Part shown: piece by piece, positions 21,994-28,459 of the stretch | Layout of the letters: every line of letters begins with the position of its first letter | Numbering within the stretch: the stretch's first letter is position 1 | Assembly (NCBI GenBank): GCA_052144935.1 | Contig: JBKQPR010000368.1 | Coordinates: 1-29,004 of the forward strand | DNA: 29,004 nt | Direction: 5' to 3' | Origin: JOPF133 sp052144935 | GTDB lineage: Bacteria; Acidobacteriota; Terriglobia; Bryobacterales; Bryobacteraceae | The notes under the pieces: model-generated | Database searches by the model: none | What the model was told of the DNA's origin: nothing | Seen by the model: the letters and a program-made list of their open reading frames with translations, nothing else | Program-made: the position numbers and the translations under genes

Positions 21994-22079
21994 TTTCCGG
22001 ACACGATGGCCGGAAATCCAGAAGGCTCTGTTGAAAACAAATGGGTTATTCTCTATCTTCCGGACGCCGATGTCCGGAA
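21994..22079. promoter_or_regulatory. two matching palindromes, candidate operators
   Basis: Site A is TTTCCGG-N9-CCGGAAA (21994-22016). Site B is TTCCGGAC-N6-GTCCGGAA (22058-22079). The spacers are also alike (CGATG in both), so the sites are copies. Their centres are about 63-64 bases apart, close to six helical turns. A TACAAT box for the minus strand lies farther upstream at 22137-22132, which would place both sites in a leader of over 100 bases. Confidence 0.5.
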
Positions 22080-22263
22080 TTTCGCCTTCATGGGGCCCAA
22101 TTCGCTTGCGCGAAGGCCCTCCCGAAGCCACATTGTATGAGGACAGCAGGCGGATCCCGCCGGGGAGGATTTGGCGTCGGTCCTATAAGTATCTGAAGTT
22201 GCGGGGGTTATTTGGAGGCAGAAAATTGCCGAACTCTGTGAACGGGGTTGGGCGGGCCGCGGG

Positions 22264-22923
22264 CTACGGTTCCCGCAAGGGGCGGAGCCGGTTCATCCAG
22301 TAGGCCCAGGCCACTGCCAGTGCAAAGAGAATGAAGCTGGCAAATGGCGCCGTGTGGGGATCGCGGGGGGGCGGCCCGGCGATGTTGTTGTACCATGCCA
22401 GCGTGAGAAGGGCGATAACGATCCAATACCCGTAGACCCCCGCGCGGCTCTTGGGATGCGTAGCGCGAGTAAACCAGACGATCGCGAGCAGCCAGAAGCC
22501 ACCTTCTATAACAACGGTGGCGGGGATGGAAGCCCAAAGCCCTAATCCGAAAAACCTTTGGACGCCTGGAGCAAGCGGCATATCCGGCCGGTGACTGATC
22601 CAATCCAGCAGCCAGTGGCTCAGAACCGCCCCGAACAGCACCCACGCCCCCAGCGGGGAACGCCGCCTTAGAAACCAGGCTGACGCCAGAAGGCCCGCCC
22701 AAAGCGCGTCCATCAACAAGCTGTGGCTGATTGCAATGTCCGAGGCGGCGAGATAGTTGGCCGCCCCCGTGCCGGACTTGAATTGCACATGTTCGATTCC
22801 GGCGAGCATGAAGATGCACCAGAGAAGGTCGGCGAGCATGGAGGCCAGCACCAAGGTTCCGAGAGAGACGGCCGGCACGGCGCGTTTTGCAGCCAGGCCA
22901 ACCGCGAAGTGCCCTACGAACAT
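22264..22923 (-). CDS. YdjM-like membrane-bound metal-dependent hydrolase family protein
   Basis: A 219-residue integral membrane protein with about six hydrophobic segments and conserved polar positions within or beside them: GHFAVGLAAKR at the N-terminus, HSLLMDALWAG, and SHWLLDWISHRPD. The His/Asp pattern fits the membrane-bound putative metal-dependent hydrolase family that includes YdjM. No substrate is known for most members. It follows the small gene upstream by three bases and is probably the third gene of the PadR operon. Confidence 0.75.
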   Translation of the reverse strand: MFVGHFAVGLAAKRAVPAVSLGTLVLASMLADLLWCIFMLAGIEHVQFKSGTGAANYLAASDIAISHSLLMDALWAGLLASAWFLRRRSPLGAWVLFGAVLSHWLLDWISHRPDMPLAPGVQRFFGLGLWASIPATVVIEGGFWLLAIVWFTRATHPKSRAGVYGYWIVIALLTLAWYNNIAGPPPRDPHTAPFASFILFALAVAWAYWMNRLRPLREP

Positions 22924-22926
22924 GCG

Positions 22927-23256
22927 TCACTCCTCGATGTCCGGACCCGAGCTCCAGCCTGCTCCGGCAAACCATAGTTCGCGAGGAATATCCGGAGGAC
23001 GCATCATCCGTATGTCGGGCAGACAGCGGCCCCGGACGGAGCGGTCGGTGGTCAACTTCGCCATCCATTCGGCGCCGGCGCCGGCAGCCAAACCGATCCA
23101 CTCCGCCAGGACGAAGCGAATGAAAGCCGGCCCTCCCTGCCTGCGCCGCTCCTCCGCCGCTCTCTCGAAGGCAGCGAGCATCTCGGCGGCGAACCGCGCC
23201 CGGTAATCTTCCGGGTATAAACGGAGTAGAGATCGATAGCCTCGCCCGATGTTCAC
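22927..23256 (-). CDS. small conserved acidobacterial protein encoded after PadR
   Basis: A 109-residue protein with the characteristic opening YRSLLRLYPEDYRARF and AEMLAAFERAAEE. This sequence type is often found beside PadR regulators and large duplicated permeases in Acidobacteriota; that is family recollection, not a search. A weak hydrophobic patch (FVLAEWIGLAAGAGAEW) may contact the membrane. The GTG start has GAGG six bases upstream and lies one base after the PadR stop, so translation is coupled. No enzymatic motif is seen. Confidence 0.7.
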   Translation of the reverse strand: MNIGRGYRSLLRLYPEDYRARFAAEMLAAFERAAEERRRQGGPAFIRFVLAEWIGLAAGAGAEWMAKLTTDRSVRGRCLPDIRMMRPPDIPRELWFAGAGWSSGPDIEE

Positions 23257-23257
23257 G

Positions 23258-23632
23258 TTACGCCTCTTTGGTGCCGAGGGGGGTGCCGAGGGGAGTTCCG
23301 AGGGGGGATCTGAGCCGCGTGGCGGCCGCCCGGGTCAGTTGTCTCATGCGGTCCAGCTCGGCGCGCAGTTGCCGGCGGCCTGTCGCGGTCAGCCGGTAGG
23401 CTTGTTTCTCCCGCGACGTATCCGGCTGGTCGAAACGCTCGATCCACCGATCCTCCAGGAGTCTGCGGAGAGCTCCGTAGAGAGTCCCGGTGCTCAGGCG
23501 AACCCGGCCATGGCTTAGAAATTCGATGTCCTTCATGAGGGCGTAGCCGTGGCGCGGTTGATCCGCCAGGCTCAGCAGGATCAAGAGAACCGGCTCGGTC
23601 AGCGGTTTGGTTTCCGTGGTTTTGGCTTGCAT
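23258..23632 (-). CDS. PadR-family transcriptional regulator
   Basis: A 124-residue winged-helix repressor. The PadR signature is clear: LILLSLADQPRHGYALMKDI, then STGTLYGALRRLLEDRWIE for the recognition helix and wing, and AYRLTATGRRQL before the C-terminal dimer helix. The very C-terminus is a PLGT triple repeat. The start is ATG 23632, with an in-frame GTG one codon earlier. PadR proteins commonly bind ATGT-N8/9-ACAT sites next to their own promoters. Exactly such a site lies at 23639-23655. It heads an operon with the small protein and the YdjM-like membrane protein; the inducer is unknown. Confidence 0.92.
   Translation of the reverse strand: MQAKTTETKPLTEPVLLILLSLADQPRHGYALMKDIEFLSHGRVRLSTGTLYGALRRLLEDRWIERFDQPDTSREKQAYRLTATGRRQLRAELDRMRQLTRAAATRLRSPLGTPLGTPLGTKEA
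23271..23306 (-). repeat. 12-bp tandem repeat, three units, at the PadR C-terminus
   Basis: GTGCCGAGGGGG, GTGCCGAGGGGA and GTTCCGAGGGGG follow each other on the plus strand. On the coding strand they read as PLGT three times, extending the regulator by a short tail. Confidence 0.8.
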
Positions 23633-23638
23633 CACGAC

Positions 23639-23661
23639 ATGTCGCCTGACGACATATTATG
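23639..23661 (-). promoter_or_regulatory. PadR promoter and candidate autoregulatory operator
   Basis: On the minus strand CATAAT (23661-23656), five of six matches to the -10 consensus, abuts the perfect inverted repeat ATGTCG-N5-CGACAT (23655-23639). The expected transcript start falls inside the repeat, seven bases from the ATG side of the box. A bound PadR dimer would cover it. The ATGT...ACAT ends match the usual PadR pattern. Confidence 0.65.
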
Positions 23662-23700
23662 ACGGGCGCAACAAGGGTTGTCAACCGGGGCGGGACGCGG

Positions 23701-23787
23701 CCGGACGCGGTGGCTGCGGGGCCGGACGCGGTGGCTGCGGGGGCCGGACGCGGCGGCTGCGGGGGCCGGGACGCGGTGAACGCGGGG
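23701..23787. repeat. 21-22 bp tandem repeat between operons
   Basis: Units starting at 23701, 23722 and 23744 share CCGGACGCGGTGGCTGCGGG with small changes, and a degenerate fourth begins at 23766. The stretch is nearly all G and C. It separates the PadR promoter from the end of the DUF3106 gene and encodes nothing convincing. Confidence 0.75.
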
Positions 23788-23832
23788 CGGAAAGACGTGG
23801 AGGGCGTGCCCGGCGAACAACCGTCCGCGCCC

Positions 23833-24396
23833 CTACAGCGGCGGGAGCAGCACCTCGGAGAGCTTGTCGATCATGTGCAGCTCTTCCGGGGTGAAGCGGT
23901 CCTTGAAGGCGGGGCTGTTGAGACGCACCACGCGATCCGCCTCGGACATGACTTGTAACCTTCGCAAGGCCTGGTTTACCATTTGCCGCCGCTCCGGAGG
24001 CAATTGTTGCAGGGCGCGAAACTGCCGCTGAAATTCTTGTTGTTCTTTGGGCGGCAGGGCCGCCAGGCGCTCCGCACGTTGCACCACCGCCTGTTGCTGA
24101 TCTTTGGGCAGGCCGTCGTACCACTTGAGATTGGCGCGCAGCCTCTCCTGTTGCGCGGGGGGCAGCTTTTCCAAAGCCCGCTCGCGCTCCGCCGGGCTCA
24201 ATTGGTACAGCCGGGCGGCCTGGCTCGCCGGGTTGGTGGGCCGCGGTCCCATCTTGGGCGTTCCGCCTTTGGGCGCCGCGGCCTTGGCTGGGGCTTTGGG
24301 CGGCGGCGGAAGCTTAACCGGCTTCTCCTGGTCTGCGCAGATTCCTCCAACCGCTGCCAGAGCCAGCAGCCCGATCGCTTGGACAGTGCGGATCAT
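23833..24396 (-). CDS. exported DUF3106-type protein
   Basis: A 187-residue protein with a signal peptide (MIRTVQAIGLLALAAVGGICA) followed by a Pro/Ala/Lys-rich spacer and a helical domain. The domain repeats short motifs such as LPPAQQERL, LPKDQQQAV, LPPKEQQEF and LPPERRQMV, the DUF3106 pattern. It ends with a conserved-looking RFTPEELHMIDKLSEVL. The helical, LP-Q-rich style is reminiscent of periplasmic sensor proteins such as CpxP or CnrX, but that is a resemblance only. It begins 16 bases after the anti-sigma gene, so it is probably the third member of the sigma/anti-sigma set and may act as its periplasmic sensor. Confidence 0.8.
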   Translation of the reverse strand: MIRTVQAIGLLALAAVGGICADQEKPVKLPPPPKAPAKAAAPKGGTPKMGPRPTNPASQAARLYQLSPAERERALEKLPPAQQERLRANLKWYDGLPKDQQQAVVQRAERLAALPPKEQQEFQRQFRALQQLPPERRQMVNQALRRLQVMSEADRVVRLNSPAFKDRFTPEELHMIDKLSEVLLPPL

Positions 24397-24412
24397 GAGC
24401 GTGTGCGGGAGA

Positions 24413-24910
24413 CTAGATCTTCGAATCGGCCTTCTCGGGATGCACCAGCCGATTGAGTTCCCGCATCATCTCCATTTCCTGCAAGGTGGGCTCGGCCTGG
24501 TCCGGCGCCACGGCTTCTACATTTGCCGAAGTTTCGGGCGGCGAGGCAGGGTGCATGCCCGCCGGGCGGTCCAGCAGAAATCCCGCCATAAGGACCACTC
24601 CCGCGGCGGCCGCGATGGGCAGCCCTTGCCGCACCAATAGCGGGCGGAAAGGCCGCAAGATGAGGTCCCATAGCGAGACCTCTTGGTCGATCCGCGCGTA
24701 CAGACGGCGGTCGAAATCCGGCGATACGGGCGCCGCTTCCCAGGCGTCCAGCGCCTTCCAGACCGACTGCTGCCCCTCCGCGAACTCGCGGCAGGCGGGG
24801 CAGATCTTGATGTGCTCCTCCAGGATTGCCGAGCTTCCGGCGTCCAGCTTACGCGCGCAGTACGCCAGCAGGATCTCGGCGCTTTCCCGGTTTTCGATCG
24901 GACAATTCAT
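24413..24910 (-). CDS. anti-sigma factor with a zinc-finger (zf-HC2) domain
   Basis: A 165-residue, single-pass membrane anti-sigma factor. The N-terminal cytoplasmic domain has the ZAS/zf-HC2 pattern with H33, C37 and C40 (EEHIKICPACREF); C3 or C18 may supply a fourth ligand. A membrane helix follows (GLPIAAAAGVVLMAGFLL). The short periplasmic tail is acidic and ends with a helix (EMEMMRELNRLVHPE). It should hold the ECF sigma factor encoded immediately upstream until a signal frees it. The start has GAGG five bases upstream. Residues after the helix are too short for a sensor domain, so another protein, perhaps the DUF3106 product, may sense the signal. Confidence 0.87.
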   Translation of the reverse strand: MNCPIENRESAEILLAYCARKLDAGSSAILEEHIKICPACREFAEGQQSVWKALDAWEAAPVSPDFDRRLYARIDQEVSLWDLILRPFRPLLVRQGLPIAAAAGVVLMAGFLLDRPAGMHPASPPETSANVEAVAPDQAEPTLQEMEMMRELNRLVHPEKADSKI

Positions 24911-24924
24911 ACGGACCTCAGCTT

Positions 24925-24952
24925 CCCTATGCCGTATGGCCTATGCCATATG
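24925..24952. repeat. 14-bp tandem duplication at the sigma/anti-sigma junction
   Basis: CCCTATGCCGTATG is followed directly by GCCTATGCCATATG. The second copy covers the sigma factor's last codons and stop. The duplication sets the distance between the two genes. Confidence 0.65.
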
Positions 24953-25546
24953 GGCCAAACGGGCGCGCAATGTCTCGTACGCCCGGAACAAAAGAGATTT
25001 GACCGCCGATTCCGAACAGCTTAACACTTTGGCAATCTGCGAGTACTCCATCTCCTCATATTTGTGCATCAGTACGGCTGCTCTTTGCTTTTCCGGCAGC
25101 CCTGCTACGGCCCGGCGTACTTCGTCGAGTCTCGCCTGGTACACCATCGCCTGCTCCACCGACGGCCGGCGATCCGACACCTGTCGGACCGGCAAATCGG
25201 ACGAGTCGTCATCCAGCCGTTCCTGCGACCGCTCGTTTTTTCCGTCCCTTAGCGAGTTTAACGCCAGGTGGGTGGCAATCCGAAAAAGCCACGTTGTAAA
25301 CTTTGCGGTCGGCTCATACGTGCTCCGAGACCGGTAAACCCGCAGGAAAACCTCCTGCGCCAATTCCTCCGCCACGGCATGATTCTGAACCATTCGGTGC
25401 AGAAAATGGACCACCGACAAGCGGTGCTTGTCCAATAAGACGCCAAAACTGGCGCCATCCCCATCCTTCACGCGAAGCATCAGCTCCGCATCGTAGTCCA
25501 GAGCCGCCGCAGCCGCCCCCATACCGGTCTTAACCCGTTCGTCCAT
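24941..25546 (-). CDS. ECF-type RNA polymerase sigma factor
   Basis: A 201-residue sigma-70 family factor of the extracytoplasmic-function class. Region 2 is seen as NHAVAEELAQEVFLRVYR and KFTTWLFRIATHLALN. Region 4 is AAVLMHKYEEMEYSQIAKVL with SESAVKSLLFRAYETLR as the recognition helix. There is no region 1 or 3, as expected. The partner anti-sigma factor follows after 30 bases. The gene starts 26 bases after gpsA, so it may be read from the phospholipid operon, from its own promoter, or both; no clear consensus was identified in the gap. Its regulon is not visible, but the layout suggests an envelope signal. Confidence 0.95.
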   Translation of the reverse strand: MDERVKTGMGAAAAALDYDAELMLRVKDGDGASFGVLLDKHRLSVVHFLHRMVQNHAVAEELAQEVFLRVYRSRSTYEPTAKFTTWLFRIATHLALNSLRDGKNERSQERLDDDSSDLPVRQVSDRRPSVEQAMVYQARLDEVRRAVAGLPEKQRAAVLMHKYEEMEYSQIAKVLSCSESAVKSLLFRAYETLRARLAHMA

Positions 25547-25572
25547 CCGAGGTTGCGTTTCCGACGGGAAAT

Positions 25573-26571
25573 TTACTCTCCCTTCAGAGACCGCTCCATG
25601 AGGCGCTCGATCGCCTCGCGTGGTGTTACCCCGAAGTGTAGCATCTGAAACATCTGTCCGGAGATGGGCATTTCCACGGAGTGCCGCTTGGCCAGATCCA
25701 CGGCCGCGTTGGTTGTTTTGATCCCCTCGGCCACCATGTTCATGGAATTGACGATCTCCTCGAGTTTCCGCCCGCGCGCCAACTCCACTCCCACGGCGCG
25801 GTTGCGGCTCAATTCGCCGGTACAGGTGAGCACCAGGTCGCCCAAACCCGCGAGGCCCGCCAGCGTCTGGGCCCTTCCGCCCATGGCGACGGCCAGCCGG
25901 GTCATTTCCGCCAACCCCCGGGTGATCAGCGCAGCGGTGACGTTGTGGCCCAGCCCCATTCCATGGATCACGCCGGAACCGATGGCCACCACATTCTTAA
26001 TCGAGCCGCCAATCTCTACCCCAATAGGATCTGGGCAGGTATAGAGCCGGAAGGTGGGCCCGGAAAAGGCCGATTGCACGGCTTCCATGAGATCTTCCGA
26101 CCGGGAAGCTACTACAAGCGCCGTTGGATCGAGCCGGGCAACCTCCCGCGCGAAGGTCGGCCCGGAGATAGCGGCGACTTGGGCCGGGAAGCGCCTCCCC
26201 ACTACTTCCTGAATTACCTCCGACATTCGTAGCAGAGTGCCGTTCTCCAAGCCCTTGGTGGCGCTGACGAACCGCATGGACGGGTTCAGGAACGGCAGCA
26301 TTTTCGCGTAGACGTGCCGCACCAGGTGCGAAGGCATCACGCTGAGGACCATCTCCGCGCCTGCCAAGGCCTCCTCTAAATCGCTTGTAACCTGCACGCG
26401 GGAAGGCAGTTGAAAGCCAGGCAGGTAAACGTCGTTTTCCCGGCTGGCGCGCATCCGATCCGCCAGCGGGGTCTCGTATACCCACAGCCGCAGGGTCTCG
26501 AATCGGGGAGACAGGACAATCGCCAGAGCCGTGCCCCAGCTTCCCGCCCCAATCACCGCCAGGCGCTTCAC
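25573..26571 (-). CDS. gpsA: NAD(P)-dependent sn-glycerol-3-phosphate dehydrogenase
   Basis: This enzyme reduces dihydroxyacetone phosphate to sn-glycerol 3-phosphate, the backbone for phospholipids. It is 332 residues, the normal GpsA length. The N-terminal Rossmann motif GAGSWGTALA, SATKGLE, ISGPTFAREVA and the catalytic Lys in EIGGSIKNVVAIG are all present. The substrate loop NMVAEGIKT and the C-terminal MPISGQMFQML are also typical. Its ATG overlaps the stop of plsY by four bases, so precursor supply and first acylation are made together. No lesion is seen. Confidence 0.97.
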   Translation of the reverse strand: MKRLAVIGAGSWGTALAIVLSPRFETLRLWVYETPLADRMRASRENDVYLPGFQLPSRVQVTSDLEEALAGAEMVLSVMPSHLVRHVYAKMLPFLNPSMRFVSATKGLENGTLLRMSEVIQEVVGRRFPAQVAAISGPTFAREVARLDPTALVVASRSEDLMEAVQSAFSGPTFRLYTCPDPIGVEIGGSIKNVVAIGSGVIHGMGLGHNVTAALITRGLAEMTRLAVAMGGRAQTLAGLAGLGDLVLTCTGELSRNRAVGVELARGRKLEEIVNSMNMVAEGIKTTNAAVDLAKRHSVEMPISGQMFQMLHFGVTPREAIERLMERSLKGE

Positions 26572-27206
26572 CGGCTGCCACCACCCCCGAAACGGAAGGT
26601 CGACTCGGTCCCCAGATGCAGGCGCTCGATATTACTCCTATGTCTGTAGATGATGAATGCCGCCGCCACCAGGGAGCTGACCACTACCGGCCAAGATGGC
26701 TTCTGAATGAGCCACACTGCCAATGGAGAGACCGCCGCGGCCACGATCGACGCCATGGAAATGTGCCGGGTCACCGCCACTACCCCCACGAAGACCAACA
26801 GAATGGCCGCCATAGGCAGCGGCGTCAGGCACAGGAAGGCGCCGATGAAGGGGGCCACCGCCTTGCCGCCCTGAAACCTGAGGAATACCGGGTAGGCGTG
26901 GCCGGCCATCACCGCCAGCGCCGCAGCGCTCATCCACAGAGCGTCCCCGGGCCCAGAGGGCACCCCGCCGGGGGGCGCCGTGAGCCGCCCCGCCAGCCAT
27001 ACCGCCAGGTAGCCCTTGCCGATATCCAGCAGCAAGGTGGCCACCCCCGCCGCGCGCCCGCTCGTCCGCAGCACGTTGGTCGCGCCGATATTCCCGCTGC
27101 CCGAACCGCGCACATCCGCGCCGGTCTTCCATTTCACCAGCAGGTAGCCGAAGGGGATGGCCCCCAGCACGTACGCCAACACCAGCACCATCAGACCGAT
27201 CATCAT
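26568..27206 (-). CDS. plsY: acyl-phosphate:glycerol-3-phosphate acyltransferase PlsY
   Basis: An integral membrane enzyme that makes lysophosphatidate from glycerol 3-phosphate and acyl phosphate. It is 212 residues with several membrane helices. Three family motifs are present: GSGNIGATNVLRT, GHAYPVFLRFQGGKAVA and HRSNIERL. Between the helix after DIGKGYLAVWLAG and the next one, a short Pro/Gly loop (LTAPPGGVPSGPGD) is encoded by a dispersed DNA repeat (26947-26966). It is therefore an insertion, and a tolerated one since the frame and motifs are intact. Start and stop overlap the neighbouring genes by four bases each, making thpR-plsY-gpsA a coupled unit. Confidence 0.95.
   Translation of the reverse strand: MMIGLMVLVLAYVLGAIPFGYLLVKWKTGADVRGSGSGNIGATNVLRTSGRAAGVATLLLDIGKGYLAVWLAGRLTAPPGGVPSGPGDALWMSAAALAVMAGHAYPVFLRFQGGKAVAPFIGAFLCLTPLPMAAILLVFVGVVAVTRHISMASIVAAAVSPLAVWLIQKPSWPVVVSSLVAAAFIIYRHRSNIERLHLGTESTFRFGGGGSR
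26947..26966. repeat. dispersed GGGCCCAGAGGGCACCCC repeat inside plsY
   Basis: The 20 bases CCGGGCCCAGAGGGCACCCC are identical to 4311-4330 and nearly identical to 1779-1798. Here they encode part of a loop between membrane helices in the minus-strand gene. Confidence 0.75.
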
Positions 27207-27751
27207 TTTGAGAGGGGAAACTCCGCAAGTTTAGTGTACAAGGAACCGGCGGGCCGCAACTGGCTGCGATACAGAAAGAAACTGCGCACCTCGAAGCGGC
27301 CCAAATCCACGGTGCCCAAAGCCGCGATGCGCTCCTGCAAAATCCGCAAATCTACCCGTTCCCGAATCCGCGCCAGCGTCAGGTGGGGCGAATAGGCGCG
27401 CTTTTCGGATTCGATCCCCAGCCGCACGGTGGCGGCGTCCGTATCGCCGGCCAGCTCCGCCAGGCCAGGCGCTTCCACCCCGCACCAGAACACCCGCGGC
27501 GAGCGCGGATTGGGATAGAACCCCAGAGCGCCCACGTGTACCGGGATGGGCGCGCGCCCCCCGAGCGCCGCCAGAGCCAATTGCAATTCCTCCAGGCGCT
27601 CCTCCGGCCACTCGCCGATAAACTTGGTGGTGATGTGCAGATTGGCCGGCGGGCTCCAGGCGATCCGCGCGGCCGGGCGCAGCCGCTCCAGCAGATCGGC
27701 CAGCCGCCCCGCCACCTCCGGCGCCAGGTCCAGCCCCGTGAACAGTCGCAT
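27203..27751 (-). CDS. thpR: RNA 2',3'-cyclic phosphodiesterase (ThpR/LigT)
   Basis: A 182-residue member of the 2H phosphoesterase superfamily. Both HxT motifs are intact: H39-I-T in NLHITTKFIG and H123-L-T in SPHLTLARI. It opens 2',3'-cyclic phosphates at RNA ends and was first known as a 2'-5' RNA ligase. The ATG has AAAGG five bases upstream. It is the first gene of the thpR-plsY-gpsA run and its stop overlaps the plsY start. Its promoter lies in a 29-base gap shared with mpg. A minus-strand TACACT at 27238-27233, inside its 3' end, might give plsY an extra promoter. Confidence 0.93.
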   Translation of the reverse strand: MRLFTGLDLAPEVAGRLADLLERLRPAARIAWSPPANLHITTKFIGEWPEERLEELQLALAALGGRAPIPVHVGALGFYPNPRSPRVFWCGVEAPGLAELAGDTDAATVRLGIESEKRAYSPHLTLARIRERVDLRILQERIAALGTVDLGRFEVRSFFLYRSQLRPAGSLYTKLAEFPLSK

Positions 27752-27762
27752 GAGCGCCTTTC

Positions 27763-27772
27763 ATTGTACAGT
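27763..27772. promoter_or_regulatory. symmetric bidirectional -10 element between thpR and mpg
   Basis: ATTGTACAGT carries TACAAT for thpR on the minus strand (27768-27763) and TACAGT for mpg on the plus strand (27767-27772). They overlap in the palindrome TGTACA. The two start codons are only 29 bases apart. For mpg the box ends eight bases before the ATG, so its mRNA would be nearly leaderless; for thpR there is room for its AAAGG site. Confidence 0.55.
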
Positions 27773-27780
27773 GAGATTCC

Positions 27781-28368
27781 ATGGCTTTCGGCCCGATTCT
27801 CCGGCGCGCATTCTACCAGCGCGCGGCCCCCGAAGTGGCCCGCGCCCTACTGGGGAAAGTGTTGGTACACGGCCCCGCCGCCGGCGTGATTGTGGAAACC
27901 GAGGCCTACCTGGGAGAGGGCGACCGGGCCGCCCATTCCGCCCGCGGCCTGACCCCCCGCACGCGCGTGATCTTCGGCCCGCCCGGCCACGCTTATGTCT
28001 ATTTCATCTACGGCATGTACGAATGCCTCAACCTGGTGTGCGAACCCGAAGGCAAGGCCGGCTGCGTGCTCGTCCGGGCGCTGGAGCCGGTGGCCGGAAT
28101 CGACCTGATGCAGCGCCGCCGTCCGGCCGCCCGCAAGCTGGAAGACCTGGCCTCGGGGCCCGGCAAGCTGACGCTGGCGATGGCCATCACCCGCGCGCAC
28201 AACGGCGCCGACGTGACCCGCGGCAGCCTGGTGGTGCGCGAGCCGGCCGAGCCGGGAACCGTGGCCATCCAGGCGACCCCCCGGATCGGCATCACGCAAT
28301 GCGCCGATCTGCCGCTGCGGTTTGTGATCAGGGGGAATCGATTTGTGAGCGGCGGGGGCCCCGCATGA
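27781..28368 (+). CDS. mpg: 3-methyladenine DNA glycosylase (AAG/MPG type)
   Basis: A base-excision repair enzyme that removes alkylated purines such as 3-methyladenine and hypoxanthine. The 195-residue length is normal for bacterial AAG-type enzymes. The active-site segment VETEAYLG (E41, matching the catalytic Glu of the human enzyme, and Y43) and the base-flipping segment YVYFIYGMYECLN are intact, as is RIGIT near the C-terminus. ATG 27781 has no ribosome site but lies eight bases after the TACAGT box. The gene ends in a GCGGGGGCCCCGC palindrome (28352-28364) that may help stop transcription. Confidence 0.95.
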   Translation: MAFGPILRRAFYQRAAPEVARALLGKVLVHGPAAGVIVETEAYLGEGDRAAHSARGLTPRTRVIFGPPGHAYVYFIYGMYECLNLVCEPEGKAGCVLVRALEPVAGIDLMQRRRPAARKLEDLASGPGKLTLAMAITRAHNGADVTRGSLVVREPAEPGTVAIQATPRIGITQCADLPLRFVIRGNRFVSGGGPA

Positions 28369-28426
28369 CCGCGGAGAGAGCCCCAGGTTTGGTCTAAACC
28401 CCAGGTTTGGTTTCCCACTCCGCGGT
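28368..28426. repeat. direct repeats within an inverted repeat between convergent genes
   Basis: CCCCAGGTTTGGT occurs at 28381-28393 and again at 28399-28411. The pair is enclosed by ACCGCGGAG (28368-28376) and CTCCGCGGT (28418-28426). The structure sits between the convergent mpg and aldo/keto reductase genes and might serve both as a terminator, although it lacks a T run. Confidence 0.65.
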
Positions 28427-28459
28427 GAGCATGATGCTGGTGGTCTGAGGCAGGGTTGC

